From Limnephilus marmoratus (Eukaryota > Arthropoda > Insecta > Trichoptera > Limnephilidae), in assembly GCA_917880885.1 (NCBI GenBank), contig OU862923.1, forward strand, positions 23,348,770 to 23,412,769: 64,000 nucleotides of DNA, written 5' to 3'. Of the stretch, positions 1-11,982 are shown one piece after another. The position numbers and the translations under genes were made by a program. Each line of letters opens with the position of its first letter. Positions within the stretch are counted from its first letter, which is position 1. Under the pieces are notes generated by a model, which did not search any database, was not told the origin of the DNA, and was given only the letters and a program-made list of their open reading frames with translations.

Positions 1-307
1 ATTATTTCTTATTAAATAATTCATGACTATGGCGGACGCAAAGTTAACCAATACGCGGCGGTCGCAAAGTTACTCACGACCGCGACCGGTGCCGGTGGAA
101 GCACGTGGCGGTAATTCAATCGTTCAAGTGTTACGCGGAACATTAATAAATTGACACTACTTCCACAAATTTTCCAAACCGAATTTCCAACCAGTTCTCT
201 TCAAAAGGATTTCCTAAGAAATGTAATTAATAACGGTTTGCCGTTTAAATATTGGGTTAGCAAGAAAAAACATTTAGTAACATTTTTTCACAATTTTTTG
301 ATGTGAA
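1..307. other. No gene recognised
   Basis: Mixed-composition DNA. GCGGNCGCAAAGTTA occurs twice within the first 80 bp. No exon or element boundary seen. Confidence 0.5.
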
Positions 308-515
308 ACTTCTATTGCCCCGCTATGATTTGGATTTCGGATGAAACGGAAATGACGATTAATGCACCTGCGACGCATCAACTGATGAAAATTTTAAAGG
401 CTCCTATTGGTCGCTTTGATTATGACCTCATTTTTCAAGTATTGGGTGAAATTGTTTTGGTAAAGTTTCGCTTATACCGCATGAAAACTACTCTCGATTT
501 TTTTGTATTTCTTGG
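308..515 (+). repeat. One-unit copy of the 41.3-kb MITE-like repeat
   Basis: GATTTGGATTTCGGATGAAA, GGCTCCTATTGGTCGCTTTG and GGTAAAGTTTCGCTTATACC correspond to 41.29-41.61 kb. Confidence 0.65.
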
Positions 516-590
516 GCATTAACTATGTACCAATTTCTAGATATTTTGTTTTGAAACGTTTAACTTTCCATCTACATTTGTTACCTTTTT
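497..590 (+). repeat. Direct repeat, copy 1 of 2
   Basis: GTATTTCTTGGGCATTAACT and AATTTCTAGATATTTTGTTT recur at 1331-1425 (GTATTTCTTGAGCATTAACT), 834 bp downstream. Confidence 0.65.
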
Positions 591-1330
591 TTCCCTTTTC
601 TATATTCAATAACATAATTATTCAATTTATATAAAAAAAAAAAACAGTTTATTAAAATACAAATTCTCCCGTGTAATTATTGCCACGCATGATAGCTATT
701 TCGCCTTTGGAAGGAATTACCAAACAGTTTGATAATGTCTTCAGAAGGCGAAACAACTGTGACTTGTAAAAAAGTTGCAGAGTCTCTTATAAGTAAACTC
801 TTTTCATAAGTAATTGAACAATAAAATGTAGTTCTAAATTAAACCTGAAAATAATAAAAATCTATTCTCATCTGGACATCATACTATGTTTTGTTGGTGG
901 TGAAAAAATATTAGACTCAATCTGTGGTTGGTTTAGGTTAGGGGTTGACATCATTGCTAATCAATCTTGTTCTACTTGCCGACCACAAGTGACTGCTCAA
1001 TTGATTGTATTTGTCGGCAGAAAACATTTTAGAGCTTACGAAATTCTTAATGGAACGCCGACCATTTAAATGATAGCCATTTCCTAAAAATACCCAAATG
1101 AAAGGTTTCACGAAACTGTACTAGAACTAAACTTTTAAAGTTTGATCTTCCTTGTCGTTTTACCTTCCCCACTTTGATCTTTCTCACAATGTACTCCGAA
1201 CGAGGATGCCGTAGTCCCACAGGCTCCGGACAGTCAGAAGCAGTTAGGAATTTTGTGCGGTACTCACAAAATACACGTGAAATGCTAACTTTCTTATTGA
1301 GACTAAAAAGTTTGGGTTTATATATATATT
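591..1330. other. No gene recognised apart from a SINE scrap
   Basis: AT-rich spacer between the 497-590 and 1331-1425 direct repeats, holding the SINE A fragment at 1203-1268. Confidence 0.5.
1203..1268 (-). repeat. SINE family A, 3' fragment
   Basis: GATGCCGTAGTCCCACAGGC and GCAGTTAGGAATTTTGTGCG correspond to the 3' end of SINE family A, here on the + strand orientation of the tail (GGATGCCATAGTCTCACTGG in full copies). Confidence 0.45.
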
Positions 1331-1425
1331 AGTTTTTTCGTATTTCTTGAGCATTAACTATGTAACAATTTCTAGACATTTTGTTTCGAAGAGTTTTATT
1401 TTTCATGATATTTGTTACTTAAATT
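1331..1425 (+). repeat. Direct repeat, copy 2 of 2
   Basis: Partner of 497-590, with scattered substitutions. Confidence 0.65.
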
Positions 1426-3822
1426 TTAATTTTTCTGGTGCCATTTTAAAACAAACCGTCCTAAACAATGAATATAAACCTGAAATAATTAACCGCTTGG
1501 AGCAAATGTTTGTGATGAATTGCATTAATCAACAGTGAAAATAAGAAAATATCGTAGCTTCCCACTTTAATTCAAAAAGAAAATACCAATTAATTATAAA
1601 ACAGACACACCTGCGACATCTACCGGTTCAAAGTAAATTGAATTCTTGTTGACGATAGGGATCTACAATTAAGTAGATTGAGATGAGTATTAATAAAAAA
1701 ACCACAGATGGTATTAAAAATCGTCACGAGACAGGGAAAGACCCTTTCTTAGGCGCAATAATAAACACAAAGAATGATTAACCAATCACAAAAGTGGAGG
1801 GCGTATTCATATTTTTGAACAAAGAAATGGACTTTGAACTAGGTAATTAATCAGAGATTTATGGAAAAAAATATCGTCATCGACCGAAAGATCAATACAC
1901 TATAATGTAAACAGGGTCTCACGCCCGGTGCATCGGGTACGATGACCCTAGATTTAAGATATACAATCAGTGCAATGAAGGTGTTGACGACCGCCGTTAA
2001 CGAACAAATTAATCCATATTATGTTGGAAAAACTAGGCAAGAAAATAGCAAGAAAATTATGATCAGAGGAAAGTTAAAGAAAAGACGTGTAAAACGTAAG
2101 AAAAGCTACTGTAGGGTTATTCAGCCATATAGCGAGTACATAGAAAGTCAAGGAGGCCAGATTAAGAGGAAAGCGTACATTTAACATTTAAAAGGAAGAA
2201 AAACGCTGGAAATTAGGAATGTCACTTTTAGATGAAGCAATAACGTCAAGGAAAACGATTTGGAAAGATAATCTAATGAAAAAAATGGACGATTAAACGG
2301 AAGTGTTTATTGAACAATATAAGATTTCGACTTAATTTTGCGTTTTCAGACGAGTTTAAATAGATATCGTTATATATTTGGAATAGGGAGGTCATACTAG
2401 TTACATTGCGTTAGGTAAATCAAACAAAAAGGTTGTTTTACGTCAATTGTTTGAAGAGAATTCTATGAGAGATAGTACACACTGCAAGGAAAAATGAAAC
2501 ATTATTTGAGTTGACGACCTCACACGTGATTTTGTTGTTTAAACAATAAGAAAACGAACATGGTATTAGGTGATTAAACCCATTTTAATGGCTTTTAGGA
2601 CGATAAAAATTATCATTGGTCTTAGGGACAGTTTACATTAACTAAAAACCATTATATTTTATTACCCTCGAATAAACGCTGAGTTATCGGTCGGTACATC
2701 GAAGTCCAGACATAAACAAATGTCAAATTTTAAATTAATGTAGATTTAGGTAAGAAAGAGACGGAATTGTAGGATGAACCATATGAAGTAATAAAAATTG
2801 ACATATATTTAAGGGCCGAAGTGGAAGTTTCTCCTATGAAAAAAATGTGGAAAATAACATAAAAAGTAGTAGCATATAGAAAATGAAATTTTCTATGAGG
2901 TGACATACATCGAAGACGAAACGGGGGGTAGTAAAAAAGAAAATAAAAACAATTAAAAGATGATTCCGTAAGGAAAACTCATGAAAATTCAGAAGTATCG
3001 ATGAAAACAATAAATTTGGCTTGGAATGTAACTAATCATATAGATGTGGATAATAACATAAGGATAAAAGAGGAAATTCGTAGGAAGAGTGTTGTGAATA
3101 CAAGAAAATTCTAGGGGAAAGGAAAAAATTCAGATATACTACGTAAATAGAGAAAATACGGGTTTTAATGGAAAAATTCATACAAGTAGCAGTGAGATAG
3201 AGTAGAATTTATAAAAATTGCAACTCGAAATTGCATAGTAAACATTTCGATATGGAGATAATCATGATTTGTGATAGGTACGGAAAAATCGAGACGTAAA
3301 TATAGTTATCGAAGACGGACCTTTTATGAATTGAGAAAAAAAATTACTAAAAAATTATGAAATTCAAGCTAATTTTGTATGACCAACGGCACAAAAAACG
3401 ATAGGGCAATTTAAAACAAAGTAACTGAATCCGTACCTTGTAAGTATGAAAATAAGAGACAGAAAGCAATGAGACAATGGAAATAGGGCTTAAGGAACAT
3501 TACTCGATAATAGTGAAAGAATTTCAAGAGTTTGCGCGTTGATAGACATGAGATTGTTTTGTAACAGGAAATTCAGATACAATCTTTTGGACCTGAGAGG
3601 GGTTTAAAAGACAGGACTTAGTGATTTTTCGTTAGTCATCGCGGGTTTTGAAAAGCGGAAGTTGGTGAGGCGTGACGATACGTTCGGTAATTTACTGGTG
3701 GAAAAATTCTAATTAGTTAGAATCACAGGACTTAGAAAAAAATTTCATATTCGAGCCAGTGTCTTATAAAGATTTAAAGAAATTAAAATCAGTGGGAATA
3801 GAAATAAAGTTTACGTTTTATT
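1426..3822 (+). other. Purine-rich noncoding stretch, possibly remains of an A-rich retroelement
   Basis: The + strand is rich in A and G and poor in C. Only an 80-codon basic frame (1942-2184) stands out, with no known domain. A-rich plus strands are common in LTR retroelements, but I find no LTR pair, primer site or RT/integrase motif. Confidence 0.35.
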
Positions 3823-4516
3823 TAATTGTGAAGAGTTAAAAAGTGCTACAATAAATACAATTTGTGTAGTGAAAAGTTCGGATTTTACAATCAGTAAATA
3901 TAAACATTTTGAGACTTAGGAAAATTGTGAAAATCAAAAATCAGTGAAATAAATAAATAAAGTTATGGGATAATTGATGTAATGCAAATAAGTTATAATT
4001 AGATACGTGCGTTCAGTTTAAACGGAAAGAGTTCTAGCAAATATCGAATATTCAAATAAATCATTTAAAAATAGTGCAAATTAAAAAGAAGTGGTCTTAG
4101 ACTTAGTATCTTGAGAGTGTTAGATAAAATGCATTTTAACAGGAAGTTCTAAGTGTCTAAAGTTTAGTATTAAATTCAGTGTAAGAAATTAGTACCATTA
4201 ATAATAATTAATTAGATTCAGTGAGGTGATTAAATCATAAATTTAAATTGTGAAAAGTTAAAGAGTGCTGCAATAAATACAATTTGTGTAGTGAAAAGTT
4301 CGGATTTTACAATCATTAAATATAAACATTTTGAGACTTAGGAAAATTGTGAAAATCAAAAAAATCAGTGAAATAAATAAATAGAGTTATGTGATAATTG
4401 ATGTAATGCAAATAAGTGATAATTAATTATATGTGTCCAGTTTAAACGGCGAGAGTTATAGCAAATATCAAATATTTATATTAATTATTTAAAAATAGTG
4501 CAAATTAAAAAGAAGT
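3823..4516 (+). repeat. Two long direct repeats, offset 424 bp
   Basis: GTGCTACAATAAATACAATT ... GTGAAAAGTTCGGATTTTAC ... GAAATAAATAAATA starts at about 3823 and again at about 4247, each some 270-280 bp. Confidence 0.8.
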
Positions 4517-4717
4517 TACAAAAAAAAAATATGTGCGTTCAGTTTAAACGGGAAGAGTTCTATTAAATATCAAATATTTAAATCAATTAATTTAAAAATA
4601 GTGCAAATTAAAAAGAAGTTATAAAAATTTATGTGCGTTCAGTTTAAACGGAAAGAATTCTACTAAATATCAAATATTTAAATCAATTAATTTAAAAATA
4701 GTGCAAATTGAAAAGAG
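4430..4717 (+). repeat. Tandem array of about 90-bp units (3 copies, a fourth at 4003-4092)
   Basis: Each unit has CAGTTTAAACGG.GAG, ATATCAAATATTTA and TAAAAATAGTGCAAATT.AAA. Units begin near 4430, 4529 and 4629, with an outlying unit at 4003. Confidence 0.8.
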
Positions 4718-6060
4718 ATAATAAATAAATAGTGGGCGGCACATTCCTACCACAAAGTGTCAATTTATTATTAGATTCAAAAATTTGAAAAAAAAAAAAA
4801 AAAAAAAATTAAATAAAAATGAATGATAATACATAATAATATTTTATTGTTAAATAAAAGTAACGATTATCATTTCGAAATTAATCGAAAAAAAAAAGTT
4901 ATTAAATCAACTAGTCTTGAAATAAAATGCAGTTAGAACGATAAACAAAATTTAATTTAGTTAGATTAAACGAGAATGGAATAAAATTGAAGTCGGAGAA
5001 TTTTATTTGAATTTAGTTGATAACATAGGAGTAGGTATTAGGTAAGGAAACATAACAAGGTTTTACCGTGTAGCTCCCGGTCGGATAAAAAAAAACCTTA
5101 AAGGGGTAAGTTACATAAAGTATAAATATTTTCTAGGTTCCGAGGAGAGAGCGGCATGCAGCAGGCAGTTGGTATTTGAATTAATTTTATAACAAAGGAT
5201 TACTTGCTTAATATGTGATATGTACCTATATTAAAATATTATATATAGAATGGATATATATATATATTATTCCAAGAAAGTTTTAATCAAAAAGAAACAC
5301 ACTTATATTAAAAGTAAAGGTTTCGATTTCGAATGCCTACCTTTGAATTAACAGTAACTATTTAAAATAGTTATGTGTTTGACAAATTTCCAAGTCAAAG
5401 TTTTGTATTTATTTTAGTATATGTACTATTTATTATAACTTCAGCTAATATAAAATGATCAAAAAAATGAGTTATGATATTAGAATTTATTTCAATTATA
5501 ATATAATTGTACATATATCAGTATATTTATTTATTGAGACAAAATATATATGTATATATATGTATGCATTATAATTATATTTATCGGGGAACAGACTGGA
5601 CCTCTGCGAAAAGGAAATTATCACTATTAAATTCAAAAGAAAAAAAAATTAGAACCATATAAGCTCGCGTTTAGGAATGTTCTAAAAAAAATAAACAAAC
5701 ATCTCATGTTTGGAATCTAGGTCACGAGGACAGTGGGAATGTTTACATAATTGAAATGGTTTATAAAACAACTCGGTCATTGGGGCACGGGGTCAGATGC
5801 CTTAAAGGAAGATGTCCTTGGGTATTAAATAGATAATTGACAAGTATTAATATTGTATTTAGATATAACTTTAGGATGGGACAAAACCATAACGTTGCGC
5901 AGTTATATATAAACAGGGGGTTAAGCACAATCTTTAATTTGAACATGAAGAGATAAATTTTGAACTGAACAATTGAAAATAAATAGATTTATTATAAGCT
6001 AGTCAAATAATAGGTACATCAAACATTTGGAAAATCACGGGTTAGTTTAGGAGTGTATTG
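4718..6060. other. No gene recognised
   Basis: AT-rich spacer with A-runs and TATA-type simple repeats (5.2-5.6 kb). The 61-codon minus-strand frame at 5761-5946 has no recognisable domain. Confidence 0.5.
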
Positions 6061-6115
6061 AAGAATTACATGGAATATTCGAGGAGAAATTTATAGAACG
6101 ATTACTCTCGTAGGT

Positions 6116-6277
6116 ATCAATCATTTACAAGAAGCAGTTGAAAAATCACGGGATAGCCTAATAAAAAGCATCAATCATTTACAAGAAGCAGTTGAAAAAT
6201 CACGGGATAGCCTAATAAAAAGTATCAATCATTTACATGAGACAACTGAAAAATCACGGGATAGTAAAAATTTTACC
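6116..6277 (+). repeat. In-frame 54-bp tandem repeat, 3 units (18-residue peptide repeat)
   Basis: Units at 6116, 6170 and 6224 encode INHLQEAVEKSRDSLIKS twice, then INHLHETTEKSRDS. The frame is open from 6062 (RITWNIRGEIYRTITLVG) to a TGA at about 6278. The Leu/Ile spacing and charge look helical, perhaps coiled coil. The first two units differ at almost no base. A faint further unit (AAAATCACGGGTTAGTTTAG) lies at about 6030. The parent gene is not recognised. Confidence 0.6.
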
Positions 6278-6282
6278 AAAAG

Positions 6283-7045
6283 TTGAACCTTGGGGGAAAA
6301 TTTAGAAAACAGTTCAACAATAGGAGACAGTGGTCGCTCCTTAAAAAAACAAGGACCATTAACCAAACACATAATAGAGATGGCAATCTCTTAAATAAAA
6401 TTGTCAACCAAACAAATCAAAAAGCTTGGAATTTTCGGCACTCCAGAACAAACCGAGATAATTTCTTAATCTATTAGTATCTATTAATATTTCCCACTCT
6501 TGGTATGTATATATTCGGTCATCGGCTAAGGTTTTGTGCAGAATTCCTTCCCACGAAATCCGAGCTCGGGATATGAGACTGGCTAGTTACATATTGCGAG
6601 TTATAATCCTACCCAAACGTATGTTTATATATATATCTTTGTATGTACTGTACATTGGATAATGTGGACTCGCTTACAGCTAGCGTTTCAGACTCGACAG
6701 AGTTACTCTCACATCATTTCTTGTACGTGGAGGGAGGATTCACGACCCGTAACTCTGCAAAACACCGTGAGTATATGATTGCATATAGGACGAAACCGGT
6801 TCGCCCTAAGTAAATAGTAGACCTTGGAGGAGTAGGAATTTGGGGGTATCTGGGCTCGGATGACGACCTGAAGGCAGTGCATGATGGCATAAGGAAGGAC
6901 GGTTAGGACGCGATAACTTAGGTATCAATTAACCGATCCGCGCCAGAAGATTGTGCGAATTTCTAGTAAGAATCTGATCACCTGGTTTACTTGTAGGAGG
7001 ATAGGAGCCAAATTTTCGGCAGAAAAAGGGTATTCTGAGTTCGTC
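6283..7045. other. No gene recognised
   Basis: A 64-codon Asn/Lys-rich frame (6283-6477) follows the 54-bp repeat; its other frame reads like more helical Lys/Asn-rich sequence. From 6.5 to 7.05 kb composition rises in GC but no motif is found. Confidence 0.4.
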
Positions 7046-8335
7046 TAATATTTATTTATTTATTTATTTATTTTCGGGAAATCGACAGTTTACATTTTTA
7101 CAGTTTGTACATGTTTGTATAGCCAAAATAAAACCAATTATGGATTTCCTCCATGTGACTTTACCTCTGATTAACAGCATAATAAAAAAAATTAAATAAT
7201 AAATTTATAATAAAGCATTATGAGATCAAAAATTTTATAAAACAAAAGATTAAGTATATAAAACTAAAATTTACATAAAACATGAAATATCAATACATTG
7301 GTAACCATAAGAAGCCAGATTGTACATATAAATCAAATCACAACAGAATTAAAGATAAACGATAGAAACATAGACAAATAACATATTCATGAAACATCAG
7401 AGAAATACTCTTTTATGTACCCCTTATATTTGGTAGGTTCGGAATTGAAAATGTCCACCTTGGATAATATGCTATTGTAACTATTGCATAGTCTGTTCAG
7501 ACAAGAATTTTGCTTGCAGTTTGTCTTGCATTGATCAACCCTGAACAGGACAGAAGAGCGTGTTGTACGCGCAGGTACATTAAATTGAATTTTATTTAGC
7601 AACTCTGGGCATTGAATATTATTGTTAACTAATTTATACAGGAATATTGCATCCTTATGATGCCTTCGTACACTCAATGAATCAATTTTAAAGTATGAAG
7701 CTGCCTCTGCATAATTATTAAATCTTACATATGACTTGTAACAAAGATATTTGAGGAATTTGTTTTGAATTGCTTCAATTTTGTTCGTATGGATTTTATA
7801 AAATGGAGACCAAACAACTGACGCGAACTCCAAATGACTTCGTACGTAGGCAAAGTAGAGTTGCTTAATGACGTTGATACTATTAAAAAGTTTTGTGTTT
7901 CTCATGATAAAACCTAACATTTTAGCAGCTTTATTTGTGATTTGTTGTATATGAAGGTTGTATTGTAGTTTACTATCAAGGGTTATTCCAAGATCACGAA
8001 TATCTGAGACTGTTGCAATGTTGTTGTTATTTATAGAATAATTAAATAATGTTTTATTTTTATTTCTTGAAAAGGTAATATGATGACATTTTGAGACATT
8101 TAGAAATAGTTGATTTTGTTGGCAATAGGTAAATATATTGTTTAAATCATGTTGTAAATTGACGCAATCGTTTAGACTTTTTATTGGCTTGTATAGCTTG
8201 GCATCATCAGCAAATAATTCTATTTCAGAGTATTTAACAACATTGACCAAATCATTGATATATAAAATGAAAAATAATGGTCCGAGATGTGAACCCTGTT
8301 GTATCCCAGAGGAAATTTCACTGAAATAATATGCA
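7046..8335 (-). mobile_element. 5'-truncated non-LTR retrotransposon (LINE) with short-repeat 3' tail
   Basis: Minus-strand LINE 3' part: the RT core and C-terminal ORF, then an AT-rich 3' UTR, ending at 7046-7071 in a run that reads TAAA repeats on the element strand. A second copy of the same family lies at 49345-49968 in + orientation and matches through the UTR, with GTAAAGTCACATGGAGGAAA and TGGCTATACAAACATGTACA in both. The clade is not settled; the FADD box and simple-repeat tail fit Jockey/CR1-type LINEs. Confidence 0.82.
7387..8330 (-). pseudogene. LINE reverse transcriptase, C-terminal part
   Basis: The frame is open from about 8330 to the stop at 7387, some 315 codons, and lacks the first RT blocks. 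The start shows SSGIQQGSHLGPLFFILYIN, equivalent to the GxPQGSxLGPxLF block. This is followed by ELFADDAKLY with the catalytic FADD, KCHHITFSRN, and DLGITLDSKLQYNLHI, the conserved LGI/V.D block. The thumb and tail follow: FAYVRSHLEFASVVWSPFY, then QNKFLKYLC, SVRRHHKDAIFLYKL and a C-terminus ending in FSDVS. No endonuclease remains. The Met at 8250 is internal to the RT, not a start. The intact frame over 300 codons suggests a moderately young insertion. Confidence 0.85.
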
Positions 8336-9369
8336 ATCTATTAATTACATTAACCTACTAAACCCACCTTTATATGTACCTTATAGCGGCTGAATCGGAT
8401 TGGAGAGATGACAAGCAGATACAAAACAATCATAATCAAATTTACTAACAATTAACCATTTGAGTCATACTTAATTATTTGTTCAATTAAACATGCGTAA
8501 TTCGATTAGTACAGGTTATTTACGAGTTCGTTAGGATGTAGGAAAACATAATAAGCGACGGAGGAAAGTTAGCTCTTTTAGAGAAAGTATTTAAAGTTAG
8601 ATTTGCAAGAGAGAGACCAATACAGTTTGAAACTCAACGCTCTGTCCAGAATCAAGAAGTTACCACAAAATGAAAGTAATTAAAGTCCCATATCATAAAT
8701 CAAAAAAATTACACAACGTTTGATGGAGTTTAATTACAACATAAATACGAAAATATTTACGTTCAAGGTCGTAAATAACGTATTAATTAGTTAAGTACAT
8801 ATATCTCTAAAGGTATATAGTGCAAGGGAGCTTTAAGTAGCTTTCTGTAGTTATCAAAGAAAATAAGGGTCCAATTTTCATGAAGGCTTGTGTGACGTAG
8901 GGAAGGAATTTTCCATCCCTACTACACACATGCAAAGCCTTAAAAATTTAAATATCGATCAGAGCCAAAAGAAAAGTTCAAGAAAACTTGAAGGGATGAA
9001 AGAATTCCAAAAATAAAATAAATCAGCATCAAAAGATAGAAATACCACAACTGTCTTGCCGATGACCAGGAGAGTTTAAAAATATTTAATATCAAGTTAA
9101 AAGAGGTGACAAGGAGAAGTATCACATGTTTTAACAAAAAAGTACATTTATGGTGGTAATAAAACAGCCAACCAATCAGGCGACTTATCTTTTAAAATAT
9201 CTCACATAGTAGCAGACCATATTTCTCCAGCTTTCTTTACTAATATTTTATGTAAAAAAAAATTAAAACAAGAATGTTTCTAAGATATTCAAAAAAACGG
9301 GATACGCACTTTAGAATGTAATAGTATGAAGGTACGACTACTACTAGTAAAAAAAACGAGTGTGCTTTA
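8336..9369. other. No gene recognised
   Basis: AT-rich intron- or intergenic-like DNA between the LINE and the MITE. Confidence 0.5.
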
Positions 9370-9710
9370 GACCACAAGACTGAAGTAAAACTTCTTTAGC
9401 TCCATCTCTCCATGCTCTCTCTTGCTCCTACAGTGTGATACAGACAGTAGGCATGCACTGTGTCGATATACGAAACGTAACTGGCTATGAGAGAAAGAGA
9501 TAAAGAAAATGTGTGCTCGCACCTCTCTCTCTTGCCCCTACAGTAATGAATACGAAACGTAACTCTCTCTCTTTCTATCTTCACTAAATTATATCTCCCT
9601 CTCAACTACCATTCACCTTGCTTTTCGTTACGCTCTCGTCACGCATTCGCCAGCTTACTCCCCAAGTCAAGCGTGCGTAAAGAAGTTTTACTTCAAAAAC
9701 GGGTTTGCTC
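9370..9710. mobile_element. MITE-like repeat, intact copy (GAAGTAAAACTTC ends)
   Basis: The ends carry TGAAGTAAAACTTCTTTA on the left and its inverse TAAAGAAGTTTTACTTCA on the right. The interior has CTCTCTCTTGC(T/C)CCTACAGT motifs twice and CGAAACGTAACT twice. The same interior is found split at 16.1 and 25.6 kb. It lacks coding capacity. The unit may extend a few tens of bases left, since AACGAGTGTGCTT.AGACCACA also precedes the 16.1-kb copy. Confidence 0.65.
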
Positions 9711-9737
9711 TTTAAAATGCATAGTAGGTATATTGGT

Positions 9738-9905
9738 ATGAACTAACTAACCATCACGCCGTTTACCCGCAGGGGTAGGCGGGTAAACGGCGGGTAGACG
9801 GACCGCCAAACAACTCGGTCTTGGCACACACTCCTTGCCTCGTTCACATTCATACATGCTCTTCTATTATTCTGACTCTTGACATGGACCGACTCAAGTA
9901 TCTGA
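9738..9905 (-). repeat. RTE-like LINE 3' end, third copy
   Basis: On the + strand it begins AACTAACTAACCATCACGCC and continues AACTCGGTCTTGGCACACAC, TCTTCTATTATTCTGACTC and CATGGACCGACTCAAGTA. This is the complement of the 31.6-kb and 34.2-kb 3' ends. It has an internal duplication of GGCGGGTA.ACGG. Confidence 0.75.
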
Positions 9906-11322
9906 TTCACTTATATGACTTCTAGAATATTAATAGGTATAACTACTAGAAATTTTAAAACCAGAATCAGGGAACATGAACTCGGCTTACGAATAATAAC
10001 TATTCCCTACCCCTGCCCTAGAATACACAAATTTCATGAAATTTAGTTTTGTTGCATAGATTCCTCACTTTACATAAACGTTTCTTTGTATACGAGTCTG
10101 TCTTTGCAAATAGAATTTCCTGAGAATTCTAACAACTTTTCAAACGATGTCTTGCAAATGAACAGCTCGTGCAGCAACTCTCGTATTTTCTAAGATATTT
10201 TCATATTCTTTAGACAAAAGCGACGTCAGATTATTCGTCACTCCCTTTTGTATCCAATTTTACCTTTAAATAAGTTCCATATATCATTATGATTCTTATT
10301 GGCATGTAATAGCGACAAACAGATGCTTTAATAACAATAAACTACTGCTGTTTTTATACAATAACGTAACATTATCTACCTAAGACGCCTCAGCAGAATA
10401 AAGGCGCAAAACGGAATGTTTCGAATTCTGTCACAGATGAAAACATTACATTGATATTTTTTCTGTCTATGTAGGCATACTGCCATGCTGGGTATTAATT
10501 ATGTTATATCTTATTGTTTTTATATTGGGTATTAATTATATAATTATATTTATTAATTATATTATATCTTATTGTATAATTTGTTGGATCATCATACGAG
10601 TATTTAAAAAAAAAATAACATAAATTAATCATGTCTTAGTAATATTGAAATAAATGTTCCGAATTCGTATTGCTGAAGACGCCGTGGCATGAACCAATAT
10701 GAATATATATGTATATAAATAATATCGTCTATTTTAGTCCCCTGATCCAAATGTGTTCACCATATAATAAGAGAGATAATGGTGAAATAGACCTTTTCGT
10801 CGGAAATTTATAAGGACCCAGAAAAAATATCCAGCTATTGCTAACAAACCTGTGACAATAAAAAAAATATTGTGTTTTGGTCGTGCCTCTTTTTGACTCT
10901 GTTGTGCCTGTTGACTCTATATTAAATTTGTCACATTATTAAGATTAAACAAGAAATTTTAACCTTTCGTAATTTTGTATACGAGTAGATATTATATTAT
11001 TACTTTGGCTGAGCAGGTTTTTGTTATTTTATGTGCCTGTTCTTTTTTATAATAACTGAGTTATTATAACTGGATTGTTCTCACGTAAGTGAAAATTACA
11101 TTTTATGAAAGGGGGAATTGGTATCTACTTTTTAGTCAGGCCTACATTTGAAAAGTAATAAATAACAGTAAATTCATGATATTAACTCGTTCAAATACTT
11201 GGTCAATGTATTGAAAAATAATTCCGAATACGCCATGAAAATTTCTATGTTTTCGAAAATGTTTAATTCTTTGTCAACGTCATTTCACTACCTGTCTCTT
11301 GGTCACTTCCAATCGGAGTTGC
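9906..11322. other. No gene recognised
   Basis: AT-rich DNA; TTGGGTATTAATTA is repeated near 10.49 and 10.53 kb. Confidence 0.5.
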
Positions 11323-11513
11323 TCATAATTTTGGGTAACTTATTAATTAACATTCTTTCCACATATCGCATTCTTTAGGACTTACCGAATATTTTGAGAG
11401 TTTCGGATGTTTTTAAATTTTTTTATGATAATTCATAATTTCAGGTAATGTATCATTGACATTATTTCCACACATCGCATTTTTGGGACTTAACGACTAT
11501 TTTGATATTTTTG
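11323..11513 (+). repeat. Tandem direct repeat, two diverged units of about 109 bp
   Basis: CATAATTTTGGGTAACTTAT ... CCACATATCGCATTCTTTAG and CATAATTTCAGGTAATGTAT ... CCACACATCGCATTTTTGG. Confidence 0.65.
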
Positions 11514-11549
11514 AATGAAGCTATAACTTTGTGGTTATCCATTTTAGAT

Positions 11550-11982
11550 AAATGAAACAATTCAACTTTGTTTGAACCACTTATATAATGAGTAAATCCG
11601 ACCGGTTTCAGAACAAACGTTCCTTCTTCAGGGCAAGCGTATACTAATTTGACAGTTTCGAAATATGGGTGGGAACAATGTTCTATTATGGTAGGGGAGA
11701 AGCCTTGGAAATTAAAAAATCCCTTAAAAATAATGAATCTATTATCAACAAACAAAAAAAAATTGTCTTATAGCCCAATCATGGATTTGTTCCCCTACCC
11801 ACCCACTCTACATTAATATCTAGCAACGGCTCCACCCCTACCATAATAGAACATTGTTCCCATCCATATTTCGAAACTGTCAAATTAGTATACGCTTGCC
11901 ATGAAGAAGGAACGTTTGTTCTGAAACCGGTCGGATTTATTCATTATATAAGTGGTTCAAACAAAGTTGAATTGTTTCATTT
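11550..11982 (+). mobile_element. Foldback repeat with hammerhead-like motif, two inverted arms
   Basis: Arms 11550-11700 and 11837-11982 are inverted copies: ATGAAACAATTCAACTTTG on the left and CAAAGTTGAATTGTTTCAT on the right, with CCGACCGGTTTCAGAACAAA and its inverse inside. The + strand right part, 11760-11982, equals the whole minus-strand repeat at 14.2 kb. So this is a full unit preceded by an inverted partial copy of its own 3' half. Confidence 0.75.

Noticed and set aside
1942..2184. 80-codon Lys/Arg-rich frame
   Set aside because: Basic content follows from the A/G-rich strand. No domain, and the surrounding frames are closed.
1426..6500. LTR retrotransposon or endogenous virus
   Set aside because: A-rich strand and tandem repeats suggest it, but no LTR pair, primer-binding site, protease, RT or integrase motif could be found.
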